64,000 nucleotides of DNA, taken from assembly GCA_013368445.1 (NCBI GenBank), contig JAACJO010000003.1:3038001-3102000 (forward strand). The letters are read 5' to 3'. Origin of the DNA: Leucocoprinus leucothites. Taxonomy: Eukaryota > Basidiomycota > Agaricomycetes > Agaricales > Agaricaceae. This document shows positions 1 to 12,322 of this stretch, one piece after another. The notes under the pieces were generated by a model. It saw only the letters and a list, made by a program, of their open reading frames with translations. It did no database searches and was not told where the DNA came from. The translations under genes were made by a program, and so were the position numbers. The first letter of the stretch is position 1. Each line of letters opens with the position of its first letter.

Positions 1-1
1 T

Positions 2-1856
2 TTCTACAACTCCAGCGCTCGCTATCCCCCACCAAAATGCCACCTTGGTACTCGAAACGACTACATTGCCCTCATCACCAGCTGGGCGCAGGGTCAGTCA
101 GATCGCCAGGAACCCATTCTCTGGATGCGTGGTCCCTTTGGTATCGGTAAATCAGCTGTCGCTCAAAGTTGTGCCGAGGCTTTGGCACCCTTGGACAAAC
201 TCGCTGCCACCCTCTTCTTTTCCCGCTCCAATGGAGATCGCGACGACCCTCGACGCGTATTTACCTCCATCGCGTATCAGATTGCTGTCAAATGGCCTCC
301 GTTCCGAGAAATTGTCAACAGGCGCATGATGGATGACCCTGCTCTCGCGACGATGTCACTGTCGACGCAGTTCGAGCACTTGCTTGTTCACCCCCTTCGT
401 AGTGTTAACATTCCTCAGAGCGGCTTGGATGGCCGCGTCGTGATTATCGATGGGCTGGACGAGTGCCGTGGAACGGCAGAGCAGTGCGAGATTATTAGGG
501 TCATCGCAGCTTCCGTTCACAAGCGTACGACGCCCTTCCGCTGGTTCATTACCAGCCGACCCGAAGACCCCATCATCCGGACCATGAACTCTATCTTTGT
601 ATTTCCCGTTTTATCTCGCATTGAACTTCCTGTGTCCCGTGCAATTGATCACGAGATCCTCCTCTTCCTGACTCACGAGTTCAAGAAGATCCGCGAGGAC
701 TATGGTCTTGCCGAGACGTGGCCATCTGAGGATGCCCTTGCCCTCCTTGTTGAACGCGGTGCTGGGCTTTGGATCTATGTGGCGACCATGATTCGTTTCA
801 TCAAGGACGAAAATTCTTTTGGGCCCAAAGACCAGCTGCGCATCGTGCTCGAATTTGCAAAGGAGGTCTCTCCTAAGGTTGGGCCGGACAACCCTTTGGC
901 GGAGATGGACTTTTTCTATACCCTTATCTTGCAACGAGTCCCATCAAAGGTCAGGACAACAGTTCGGAGAATCCTCCTGCTTGATTCTGCATCAACGTTT
1001 GGTATATACGGCATTGCCGGCGCCCTCTCCCTTTCCATCGAGCAGCTTCGTCGTGCCTGTGCTTCCATCCGGTCGGTCATGAAGGTAGAGCACTCCATAA
1101 GCTACTATCACACATCGTTCCTTGATTTCATGAGAGACCCCCAGCGGTCTAAGAAGCTATGTATCATGGGTGACTTCTTGATTGGGTGGAGGCAGGAGCT
1201 TCTTCGGTGGCTACATGAAGTCTGTTCTCGCAGCACAGGTACTCCGTTCCCCTAGCCAATCTAGTATTTTTTGCTCTGATTAGGTGCCATGTCACTCGCA
1301 GATTCCTCGCATATTGTTTTCCCCTCAAGCACCATTATCCCGGAAGGCTTATCTTATGGTGAGCACTATCGCGGGGTTTTGTGGGTCTTTTGGGGACTTT
1401 GTAGTGCACCCGAGCATCCGCTTGATCTTGGAACTGCTACATCTCTTGCAAAAATACCCTTTAGGCAAATGCTCACGTTGGTTGGTAACGGCTACTGGGA
1501 TGGGATCGCTGCACGTCGGGTAAGAAACAATGTAAGTTTCCAAGACCACTTATTCCCTAGGATTCACGCTCATTATGTGACTGGTGTTTGCAGCTCCCAG
1601 TTGAACTTCGTGACAAGGTTGTTCGAAAGGGCAGGTGCCTGTTCCCCGGGTGTGAAAATGCCCGGGATGTCTGGATTTTGGGACATGGAGAGAATGAATT
1701 GGTCACTCAGCCGGCAAATGCTGGGTTTTATTTGCAAATCCCTTACGTAAGTAGTCGCTTGCCTCGTTATCTTCTTTTGATGTTCTGATTACCTTTTCTC
1801 AGCTGCCTAATGACGAGTGTTTTTGTGGGGCTCACCTGGATAGAGTCTGGCTGTAG
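2..1856 (+). CDS. NACHT-domain NLR-like protein, copy 1 (5' end outside window)
   Basis: Basidiomycete NLR-like STAND NTPase; the frame is open from base 2, so the start lies upstream. Proposed exons are 2-1238, 1302-1531, 1594-1746 and 1803-1856. The first begins with the pre-NACHT motif RYPPPKCHLGTR, then Walker A GPFGIGKSA, Walker B VVIIDGLDEC and the sensor WFITSRPE. The C-terminal exons carry GRCLFPGC and end in ECFCGAHL before TAG. For intron 1 I prefer the acceptor at 1301 over one at 1283: both keep frame, but the paralogue at 5773-8114 has lost the upstream AG and keeps the downstream one. Such proteins are thought to act in non-self recognition or regulated cell death (family knowledge). 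No WD40, ankyrin or TPR repeats follow. The specific role is unknown. Confidence 0.85.
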
Positions 1857-2215
1857 AGAGATCGCGATGAGGGGCAGAAGTCAAATGACTGGTAATGGTG
1901 ACGGGTTTATCGGGCACTTTTCTTAGCTCATCGATTAACTACATTTAATCATAATCATTTTGTGGATCCAATATATGTACGACTTCAGCATGACATGAGC
2001 GACAGAGTGAAGCCAGCTAGTCTCATAGGGAGTAGCCAGAGCTTATTTCTATCAGACCTGTCCGATATTCAAGTGTTTTCATGTATTATGAATTATGGCT
2101 GCACAGAGGCTTAAGCCACTCTACAGTCAATGTATTCAAAGTATCTAGTAACGAATGAGTACCTTCCTGTGGGACTCGACGGTTGGAATGTGAGGCATAA
2201 GCGGTCTAGCGGTGG
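2..2215 (+). repeat. Tandem duplication unit 1 (NACHT gene plus 3' flank)
   Basis: This block is the direct counterpart of about 6258-8775. Similarity covers exons, introns and the 3' flank. Matching flank pieces include AGAGATCG after the stop and the stretch at about 2079-2200 against 8632-8760 (ATG/TTCATG..TAT.GAA/CTATGGCT..CAGAGGCT). The flank is clearly more diverged than the exons. The left limit lies outside the window. Confidence 0.7.
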
Positions 2216-3655
2216 AGGATAAGATAGTTTCCTACTCTACTCCCGACCGACTTTGTCTAGTGAAAAGAAACTTGACATCTCTCTCCGACATTCAGCCCCT
2301 TGTCCGGTGTCCAAACATTCAATCACACTCAACGGGAACTCTCAGGATTAATCTTCTCAATATAATCACAATTATTGAAATCACATATTTTATGCGCGCA
2401 ACCAAGTGGTCATACGCTAGTATCCATGACGCAAAGTCCGGGTCATGATGGTAAGTGGTCAAGCTGTTGGAACATTTCGACGGTCGGGGATCCCGATGCT
2501 AAAAGCCTCAAGACAAAGGGATTAGGCTTCTAGAGCCTCTGAATACCGGCATAGTTTGGAACGCAAAGTCTCTGTATTCTTCGGGGTTGGTATTAGATGT
2601 TCAGTTCCATAGCGAGTGCCCAGCTCAACGAGACGAGCCTTTCTTCCAGGATGGACACCATTTTGATATCATACCCACTTTCAATTTGGTTACTGCCATA
2701 CGGATCAATTGGTGAACCTGATAGACCGAGTTGTTGAGAAAGGATATCAGCATTGTTACCAACATTTGTCTCTAAACAAATATTCTGATTATTTCTTTCA
2801 TTTTTCCTTTATCTCTACATTCCACCTATCCTTCTCCTCTGCTCCTCTGCTCTGTTTCATATACTCTCCGGCTCGTAGTACTGCTCAATTATTCCGATAG
2901 ATATGACTCATACTACTCGCACTGCTCTTTCTTCCATCTATATAAACTCTGTAGTAAATCTTGTATTCCTCAGGTTAGAATCGTTAACTTCTCATTCTTC
3001 TCTCGCTCTCAGCTTGAATCACTCGAGACGGCCTCAGATTGATTATCTATTGAGTGGAAGTCTGTATAGACGACTCAATACTAATTAATATTAGAGGATC
3101 ACCTAACGGTGATAACAAGCATTGCCACGGCCTGAGGTCAGTCTGATGGCCGAGCTCCCACGCTCGCGGCGCCATGTCGGAGGTTCCTCTTAAACCGTAC
3201 TCCACCATCCAGATATCCATTCCTCGCGATATTCACAGCAATTACCAGAGACTTCACCACTGCGGTCAAACAAGCTCGAGAATACTTGGCCAAGACCTAC
3301 GGTGCCACGTATAGGATGCATTAGTCATTGATCTCAATGGTATTTCAGGGGCGTACAAAATACCAGGCGCGAGAAGTGCCATGGCCAGCGAGGAGGATGC
3401 TGGTTCTGGCCAGCTGCGAAGTCTGCTACACCATCTACAAGGACTATTGAAATCGCAGACAAGCGATACTCGGCGCAATGCCATGAATTAGACTTTCAGT
3501 TTTCGACAGCAAAGCGCCAACGTTGGATGCCTTTCTGTACCTCCACTCGAGCATCAACTGCTCTACTATGCCGATAGAGCACGGAACGTGTGCGTTAACT
3601 TTTTATTACCTTCTGGTGATGCACCTCCGCCGAACTCTTGCTAACTCTCCATGAA

Positions 3656-4500
3656 TCACACGCAGGCCTCCAAAACACCTTCTCCCGCCTCTCCCTCAGC
3701 TCTCCCCAATTCCGTCTCGTTGCAAATGCGCTCATCCCCTCGATACCTTGAATCAATCACTCTCTACTCCGCGAATCCCTCGCTCAGTTTCTTCTCTCAG
3801 GGACTCAGCTGCCGGTAGAGGAAAGCCAAAGAGACGGGCCGAGGGTCGCTCAGGAGTGGAGACCGTAAATAGCTGTGTTGATGCCGAACAGGTGTCCTTT
3901 ACGCGAACGATACCGAAATGCGAGAGCAGAACTGGTCCTTCGAACCTGATGGAGCGTGAGGTCAGGAGGGAATATAGACAAATCCACCCTCGCCCCTCTT
4001 CCTCCCCCGTCATCAACGACCTCTTCCACGCCGTCCTCCTCCACTTCCTCCTCCTCTTTATCCCACCTCCCACCGCGGAGGTCCTTGTGAAAGACCTCGA
4101 AGCCCTCAAGTCCGGAAACGCTGCGTAGCTGTTCGATCTATCAGGCGAAGGTCCCTCCGAATAAGCTTCTTACCATCAATTCGGAGCAGAGGTCATTTGA
4201 TTATTTTTCCAATTTAAAACCGAGAACAAAACTCCTTCAAAGAGGCTGAAGGAACTGTCAGCCTTCGTTCCTCGAACCACTCCTGCTCAGACAACCCCCT
4301 ATCATCCAAACTCACCAACATCATCCCAGCCATCCCCACACCCGATAACAGCGACTCTGTCCCCCTCCTATCCCCACTCGCTCAGGCCAAATGCGTCTCC
4401 GCAGACCCCAAATATTCTACTCCGAAACCACCACTGCGGTTTTCGCCATCAAGTTGAGTCCCTATCTCAGTGGACGGGTGGAATCAACGAGGGTATCAGG
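3656..4500 (+). pseudogene. Decayed coding remnant, unidentified
   Basis: Three plus-strand pieces in shifting frames look coding: LQNTFSRLSLSSPQFRLVAN at about 3669, an acidic/Ser-rich and Leu-rich piece at about 3960-4120, and KLTNIIPAIPTPDNSDSVP followed after a frame change by YSETTTAVFAIKLSPYLSG at about 4295-4480. Codon use and GC fit the neighbouring genes, but stops and frame changes separate the pieces. I cannot name the family. It may be one old gene or more than one. Confidence 0.25.
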
Positions 4501-4904
4501 GTGAGCAGCGCCTGCATGTTGGAGTGTGATACCTAGGTCGCTGCTAAGATAGAGATACAAGGTTTCTGGACCTTTCGGCGCCTCGTGTTCAGATCAGCAT
4601 ATGCTAGCTGTAACGCATAATACCGTGGAGTGAAGCCTACAAAGAGTGTTGAGTAGGAGGTAGTAGATGTGAGGAGGGAGACGACGCGGGTAATTCAGAA
4701 GTCGACCAGGAGGTGGCCATATCAGTAGGAGGAAATTTCGTTTTTCGGTGCGTGGAGCTCCTTTGTCGATGACGACATTTACTAGTCGTTTGTATACTTG
4801 CTTAAATGGGAGGCTGATCTTCAAAGTATTCTAGGTTTCGCAACCCGGGAATAACATTCCAAGAGCCGACAGATCAACGTACCTCAAAGTCAAATATTCA
4901 GCTG

Positions 4905-5400
4905 TTCACTGTGAATGTCCCCCGATCTCCTGCTGCATCTCCATCAACCTCAGCAGCTCATCGAGCATCGTCTCTCCTGTATGCCGATCGTCTATGGCTT
5001 ATCCGAGATATTCCGACAGTGGCATCCGACAGTACTCGAATTCTTCGACAACACGACACGTGGTCGAGCGCTAGCTTGATGAGAATACAACCACGCAACG
5101 CATATGAAAATATACACCACCGTTCTAATATGATAAATGGCCGTGGAAATCCGCCGTCGAGCTCGTAGGTGCGTACTGCAGAAATTACATATATATTATT
5201 CACCTGATTAGCGCCAGCACCTCCAAAATCGTCAGCTGCGGCATCTTTCGTCTCGTCCTCGCCTCATCCGTAGCAAATCCATTGGGTCTTATGGAATCTT
5301 GCTGTCACATTCAAATTCCGGGCCGGCGTAAAGTACCATCCGCGGAGGAACTGGAGGTGGTCTTGCTGGGCGATCATCGTCGTTTGCGGCATGGGTCACG
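4905..5400 (-). pseudogene. Decayed coding remnant, unidentified, minus strand
   Basis: On the minus strand, positions about 5395-5270 read DHLQFLRGWYFTPARNLNVT and then FHKTQWICYG before a stop. Positions about 5060-4910 read VVEEFEYCRMPLSEYLG, a stop, then TMLDELLRLMEMQQEIGGHS. The pieces look protein-like but no continuous reading joins them. No family recognised. Confidence 0.25.
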
Positions 5401-5772
5401 CGTGTTAACGTGATGTACACTCTGAGTAGGGCCCTTGTCGGCGGTGCTGGGCCGCTTGTACCAGTCTCGTGGTTTTGGCGGGCGGGCGTCGTCTGTTGTG
5501 GCGGGATCGTAATATTTGACTTGCATGGAATGGGTCAGGTAGCTGGAGACTTTTCCCTCACTCCCATAACCCAATGTATGTGTTTCGACGCTCATCATTA
5601 CTATATGTGCCAGGGGCATGTGTTTTGTGTCAGCGATTACTGATTGGCATGTCGACAGCGGACCTCATGGACTCGTGGAAAACTTGGAAGCCAAGACAGC
5701 TCATTTACACCTCGTTGTCTTCCTCTCACCCTTTCTTGCAACTATCAACCTGCATTCTCCTCCACATACACG

Positions 5773-8114
5773 ATGCCCGCCAGTCGCTCTCACAGGAATA
5801 TTGCTAGATACTCTCCCTATCCGGATCGAGCCGCACGTTCCACCCAGTTCAAAAGACCTGTTGTTCGACCTCCACCCGTTCGACGTTCTACTCGCCTGCG
5901 TCAGCAGCCACTTGTTTCCCAGCCTGTTATTCCCACACCTGCAATTCCCCAGCCTGCTCCCCCTGCACCTCCTTCCACAACCTCTACTACGCTGCCTTAT
6001 CCAGAGCCTTCGGATCCCATAGCTGCTAATTCGTCTCTAGTCACCCTGCCACCTACCTCTTCCTCTGTGACGCTGCCTCTTCATTTGCGAGGGCACAGAA
6101 TATTTGATAACGCACATGATTTTGCCATGTATAACCCCCAATTCAATGAATCTTCGCCTGCATGCTTTGGTGAGCTTCAAATTGTCTTTGAGCTGAACCA
6201 CTGGTCTCACGTGGTTGGCAGGTATCAAACAACTCCTCAAGCACTCAATGCCGGACGCATTCTACAACTCTAGCGCTCGCTATCCCCCGCCGAAATGCCA
6301 CCTTGGCACTCGAAACGAGTACATTACCCTCATCACCGACTGGGCGCAGGGTCAGTCAGATCGCCAGGAGCCTATTCTCTGGATGCGTGGTCCCTTTGGT
6401 ATCGGTAAATCAGCTGTTGCCCAAAGCTGTGCCGAGGCTTTGGCACCCTTGGACAAACTCGCTGCCACCCTCTTCTTTTCCCGCTCCAATCCAGACCGCG
6501 ACGACCCTCGACGCGTATTTACCTCTATTGCGTATCAGATCGCTGCTAAATGCCCCTCATTTCGTGAAATCGTCAACAAGCGCATGATGGATGACCCTGC
6601 TCTCGCGACGATGTCACTGTCAACACAGTTCGAGCTCTTGCTTGTCTACCCACTTCGTAGTATTGACGTTCCTCGGAGTGGCCTGAATGGACACGTGGTG
6701 ATTATCGATGGGCTGGACGAATGCCATGGAACGGCAGAGCAATGTGAGATTATCAGGGTTATCGCCACTTCCGCCTATAATCATACGACCCCCTTCCGCT
6801 GGTTCATCACCAGCCGACCCGAAGACCCCATCATCCGGACCATGAACTCTATCTCTGTATTTCCCGTATTATCTCGCATTGAACTTCCCGTGTCCCGTGC
6901 AATTGATCACGAGATCCTCCTCTTCCTGACTCACGAGCTCAAGAAGATCCGCGAGGACTATGGTCTTGCCGAGACGTGGCCATCCGAGGGGGCCCTTGCC
7001 CTCCTTGTTAAACGTGGTGCTGGGCTTTGGATCTATGTGACGACCATGATTCGTTTCATCAAGGACGAAAACTCTCTTGGCCCCAACGACCAGCTGCGCA
7101 TCGTACTCGAGTTTGCGAAGCAGGTCTCTGCTAAGGTTGGGGCGGACAACCCGTTGGCAGAGATGGATTTCTTCTATACTCTCATTATGCGACGAATCCC
7201 ATCCAAGGTCAGGGCAACGGTCCAGAAAATCCTCCTGCTTGCTTCCATATCGCTGTTGGATATATACTCTATTGCTACAGCACTCTCCCTTTCCATCGAG
7301 CAGTTCCGACATGCCTGTGCTTCCATCCAGTCGGTCATGCAGGTGGAAAAATCCATAGAATTTTACCACGCGTCGTTCCTTGATTTCATGAGAGACTCCC
7401 AACGGTCCAAGGAACTATGTATCATGGGCGACTTCTTGATTGGGTGGAGGCAGGAGCTCCTGAAGTGGCTACATGAAGTCTGCTCTCGCAGCACAGGTAC
7501 TGTGTTCCCTGAGCCAATCTAGTGTTTCTTGCTCTGACGGGATGTTATGTCACTTATAGATTCTTCGCACATCATTTTCCCGTCAAGTACTGTTATCCCA
7601 GAAGGCTTACCACATCGTGATCACTACTGCCAGGCTTTGGATAGTCTTTGGATGCTCTGTAGTGTATCGGAGCATCCGCTCGATTTCTGGACTGCTACGT
7701 CTCTTGCGGAACTCCCCTTCCGGAAAATGCTCACGTTGGCGGGTAGCAAGTCTGCATTCTCGGTCGCTGCTGATCAGATAAGAGACAATGTAAGTTTCCA
7801 AGACCATTTACTCCTTTGGGTTCCCACTCATTATGTGACTGATGCTTGTAGCTCCCAGTCGAACTTTGTGACAAGGTCATTCGAAAAGGCAGGTGTCCGA
7901 TCCCCAGGTGCACAAATGACGAGGAAGTCTGGATTTTGGGGCATGGGGAGAATGAAGTAGTCCCTCTGCAGCTCAGACATGGGTTTCGTTTGCATATCAC
8001 TCGTGTAAGTAATTGCTTGCCTTACTATCTCCCCCTGATGTTCTGATTACCTTTTATCAGTCATCTGGTGTTCAATGCTTCTGTGGGGCCCTCCTGCAGA
8101 GAGACCGACTGTAG
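5773..8114 (+). CDS. NACHT-domain NLR-like protein, copy 2 (complete, 702 aa)
   Basis: Complete paralogue of the gene at 2-1856. Exons: 5773-6169, 6222-7496, 7560-7789, 7852-8004, 8061-8114; phases agree throughout and give 702 residues. The start ATG at 5773 opens an Arg/Pro-rich, probably disordered N-terminus (1 to about 105), then FDNAHDFAMYNPQF and the pre-NACHT motif RYPPPKCHLGTR. Walker A GPFGIGKSA is at about 189-197, Walker B VVIIDGLDEC at about 291-300 and WFITSRPE at about 326-333. The tail has GRCPIPRC and QCFCGALL. Intron 1 must use the AG at 7558-7559 because the upstream alternative has mutated to GG. No C-terminal repeat domain. A signalling or incompatibility role is inferred from the family only. 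Confidence 0.88.
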
Positions 8115-8775
8115 AGAGATCGTGATGAGAGGTAAAAGAATCACATTAAGTGTGGAGATGGGCTTCTCTCTGCGCTTGGACCTCGCACCCGAGCACCCAT
8201 CACCTACTATTTATTTGACATCAGTTTTGTTATCATAGCGCCCGTTGATTCTTTTTTTAGAATAAACTTATTTTACTTTGGTTTCAGACTTTAGGCACTA
8301 GTTTGCCACAGGGACTTTAGTAGTGTACTTCGACGTGTCATAGTCAGTTTTCGAGCTAGTCAATGAACCACGACCACCTTTGCCTCCGTCTCTGTCCGAA
8401 AATCAGGAAATAATCAAAATTTATTCAATCTCTATCTATCTCAGTCATCTCTTTATATCTTGCTTAATTCTATTCCTTTCCTCTCCAAATTCCGCACAGT
8501 CCCTCGTCGACGTCTTCTTGTGGTTTTGACACCCAGCGACTGTTGGACTCGGTCGCGCTCGCACTAATATTTTATTTTATTTACGGGGGTACAACTGCCT
8601 GTTCCCCTTCATAAGGGTAATGATATTAAAATGTTTTCATAAACTGTGAACTACGGCTACCCAGAGGCTCGAGGTACCCTAGTGTCGATATCTTTAAAAT
8701 ATCCAATAATGCGTACGACTTTCTGTGCGAGGTTTCCATTTCAAGGTTCAACGGATGGAAATGGTTCGGCGGAAG
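6258..8775 (+). repeat. Tandem duplication unit 2
   Basis: Direct counterpart of 2-2215, covering the NACHT exons and introns and about 650 bases of 3' flank. By eye the proteins are roughly 85-90% identical and the flanks much less so. This unit is longer because of small insertions in the flank. Confidence 0.7.
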
Positions 8776-9907
8776 TGGTCGACTTAGTGACAGCGCGTTA
8801 AGGATAATGCCCGGAGCTTCTCGTAAAAAAAGTCTGACAGTATCAGTTGGTGTTTTGGCTGGTCATTCTAAGATTGTCACGTTCTGTTTCGCCGGTTCCA
8901 GCTAAACGAAGAGTCACTTCAGACCATAGACATGATTTTCCAATACCTGGGGTCTCCCCAGCATCCTACTCCATGAGTGAAAATACCAGCTCTGACGCCA
9001 TGTCTGAGGAAATTCAAGCTGAAAACTCGCAGCTGAGGAGAGGGCTAGAATGTGTATGCGACCGAGCTCATTGCTGCCCAAACACGCTTGATGTAGTTTC
9101 CTACTCTTGTTGCCGTGTTACCGCCGACTTCACTGGTGCATACTCGTTTTAGTCGGCTCATGTAGCTCATGTTTCTAATTTTGACTCTCGACTGAGGGAC
9201 CATCGACGTATCTCTCGATTAGCATCAATTTATGAGGTTTGATGGACCAATGCGAAAGGACCAAGAAACTTCTCTAGAGAGGACAAGAGTTACCGGTATG
9301 CGATCGGTAAGACTGCCTGACAGTTCTAAAAAATGTGATTGTTCTCGAGCTATTTCGGCTAGGCCGATCCACATATCTAGTAAAGTTCCCTAGTGTAAAG
9401 CACACATAATGCAGAATATGTTTTCTCCACTGTACAATACACGATATATATCCTTGAGTCGTGTCCAAGCCAGTAGGGTGCTCCGCTCTTCTATTCCTCA
9501 GGGCCAATACTCGACAATCCAATCGAGGCGCGCCTCCAGCTTGGAGAGAGAGAAAACCCGAATTTCGCAGGCCGGGCGGCTGAGGGATACCATGACATTA
9601 ATTATACAACCAACAGAAGTAGGCGAGAAAGTGGATGTTACAGAGCCGAGCGTTCTCCTACAATGTCCCTCCAGCCTCTCTTAGTCGTGAGTATTTGAGC
9701 AAATCCCTGGACATCCGAAGCTTTGGGAGATTAAACTCGCTTCGTTGTCGGCTTTGGTTGGGCCTTGCACCGTCATGGTATTGAATGGAGTTCACTCGAT
9801 CACGGACCGACGAGGAGTTGATCCTCCAAGCTCAATACTGTACAACACCCTGCATCTGTTCCAACAGGTCCCATCGTCACCACCGTCAAGTAATGAGAGT
9901 TGACGAG
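8776..9907. other. Intergenic, no gene supported
   Basis: Short open frames exist on both strands, but none has a recognisable domain or a convincing splice pattern. Nothing else seen. Confidence 0.5.
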
Positions 9908-11687
9908 CTACTCTTCCTTATATACTCCCAGCGTCTCCACTATGTGCTTCAAGTCGAACGTCCGAAGCTCTTCCACCCTAATCATCACCACAATCGTGAC
10001 CAGGAGCACGATCAACATCCCCACCAAGATCGTCACCACAATCAAGAACGGCTCGCTTCCCACCAACGCCAACCGCTCCACCTCTCTCATAGCGTTCGTC
10101 TCCATCATCTCAAATGCTGGGAACGTCGTATCAGTATTATTCACTTGATACCCGCTCAAGTATGCCTTCGCCGACGACAACAAGGCCCGATTCATGTTCT
10201 GCGTGATATTCTCAATCGGGAGTGGTTTGACTCCGGATAGATCGGTGTGTTTGAATGAGGGGTCGGCGAGGAAGAGGACGCGAGCGATGCCATTCACGTT
10301 CAAAGAGCCGTTGCTGAATGTTTCGGCCGATGATAATGCAGCTCCGAGACTCTGTGAGAAGATTGCATTGGCAGCTTCAGGTGCAATATTTTTGACTATT
10401 GGCTCCTTTTCGGTACGGATTTTGGAAGTAGAGAGTGATCCACCTGATAGAGTGGCTGTTGCAGGGTGGATACGGAACTGAGGGTCACATGTGATTGCGC
10501 TGAGAAGGGTTGGAAAACAGTCGCGCGTAGAGGAGTTGCTGGAGTTGGATGATGGGGGAGGGGGACCGATAAATGTAGTAGGTAGGTTGTCGAGGTTGAG
10601 AAATGATGTTCCTTGTGAAGTGTTACGCCCAACAAAGAAAATGCCGCTGAGAGGGCTATCCGACACGTTATTCAGAGCGCCTGAACTAAGTAACGGGAAA
10701 ATTACTGTGTTCGGCGCACGTTAGTTGGGAAGATTCGAATAGGAAAACTGGCCACATACTGGGGTCGCAGATGGGGGGAGTTTCGGATTCTGTATCTTTG
10801 CCGGTGTATAAGAAATATGTCTGGTTAATAACGTTCCAAGCTGGAAACTCTGAGTCTACAGAGACGGGTGCTTGCCATGAACAGCTAAAGTTGTACGTGA
10901 TCACGTCAGTCTCGTATTGGATTGTCTCGTTTGATGTAATCAAGTCGGCTGATGGCCATGGTATAAGGACGTTTGGCTGCTCGGATCGAAAGCTGTATGT
11001 GTTATTTTCGAGTAGCTCAAGCCGCGTTATGAGATCGGCGCGACCCATTGCTAATGGGGAACTTGGCTCAATCGAAAAAAAGCCTTGCGTCATGTTGAGA
11101 TTTGCAACTTGTATTCGCGTTTGCTGAGGGAGGGGAATCGAGTTAACGGTAAGGGCGCTGGGTCCAAACCCATTGAGAGCTAAGAGAAGTAGTGCCGACA
11201 AAAACCCTAAGCGAAACGGGGAGGTGGCTCGTCTTGAGATGAAATGTTGGAGCTGATCGCGGTAGCCCGTTGCGACGCGCGACACGATATCTGTTTCCCC
11301 CAGTACTATCTGGCCGGATCGACGAACCTGCTCCATCCACTCGCTGCTGAAGATATAAAGGAATATCTCCTTCACTACATATACCGCGATGGCGTGCCAT
11401 ATGATGGACACGATCGTGACCCCACCCTTCGCCTCTGTGAGGGAAATGTTGGAAGAGGTTGGGAGGGGAATTGGGTGTGCCATGGCGTAGCCAGCAAGAA
11501 TGATGAAGGCGCCCTCCAGTACAATGAAAGCCCCAATGCGAAGAAAGAATGTTGATCGTCGCGTCAAAATGGTCGGAGTCGATCTTGTAGAAGGAAGGAC
11601 TGGAACGGATGGCTTTGTGCGAGTACCATCAGATTGTATGGGAGAGAGTGGGTAATACTCCGAATCCTCCATGCCTAAAGGGCGCAT
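9908..11687 (-). CDS. Multi-pass membrane protein with large glycosylated ectodomain
   Basis: Two exons on the minus strand, 11687-10760 and 10704-9908, joined by a 55-nt intron (donor GTATGT, branch-like CTAAC, acceptor CACAG). They give about 574 residues; an alternative start is the ATG five codons in. Three membrane segments lie at about 47-68, 88-112 and 157-178. A long extracytoplasmic region follows, with many N-glycosylation sequons (such as NETI, NFSC, NQTY) and paired Cys. A last membrane helix sits at about 529-551 before a short charged tail. This layout matches a large group of uncharacterised agaricomycete membrane proteins. Function unknown. One more 3' intron is possible at GTATAT near 9920 but would change only the last few residues. 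Confidence 0.8.
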
Positions 11688-12322
11688 AAAAACAGAGAAA
11701 AATGAGCTTCGTCCTTTGCGTGGAATGAGCGATGGGCTCGAGCAGCGGTGTGGTTTGAGAGAATGAGTGAATTATTGCTGGACGATTCTCAGCGCTGATT
11801 GTCCATGTCCATGTTTTGCCGAGGCGCCCGCAGCCTAGGTCTCTAACACTTTGTCATGGCCAAAAGGAGTTGAGAAGCAAATCGGCGTGGATACGTTGTC
11901 AAGTCGCCTGGCGCCGTGTTCCTGTACCAAATCCTACATCACATCGCCTCAAGATTTTGCTCTATTTCTAGTCGTAAGATTCACCGTCAAACTGAAGGCT
12001 CCAGCTCGTAACAGCTTACATGAATACTCACCAACAGCTATGCAGCATGGAAAATAGCGCACCCTGCCTTTAAAAATACATTGATAAAGGGTAGTCATAG
12101 CATCATAACCAGGAGAATATCACAAGCATATTGTACTGTGGTATTCAGATTCTGAGTGGAAAGGTTGTGGATGCATTTGGAATGCCACTGGGTTGGGTCG
12201 AGGATCCTTTCGAATGCAGCAAGGAGGCTTCGTGTTGAGATCACTGCATGTTACAAAGTAAAGGACGAGTGTCTGCGTAATAGAAAACTGAACTGGCAAA
12301 AGCGAAGTCGGGAGTGATGCCG
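11688..12322. other. Intergenic
   Basis: Contains the promoter side of the minus-strand membrane protein gene. No gene or repeat recognised. Confidence 0.45.

Larger units (their letters stand above)
2221..5772. other. Long gap between the two NACHT copies, no intact gene
   Basis: Normal base composition and CpG content, so not part of the transposon block. I see no intact gene. Several short stretches read like protein but change frame every 30-60 codons; they are listed separately as decayed remnants. About 2750-3090 is T-rich with no recognisable content. The last 100 bases before 5773 are C/T-rich, as is usual just upstream of fungal start codons. Confidence 0.5.

Noticed and set aside
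611..934. Minus-strand open frame of about 107 codons inside NACHT copy 1 (and a like one at 6869-7402)
   Set aside because: Exact shadow of conserved coding sequence on the other strand; it recurs in both paralogues only because the sense strand is conserved.
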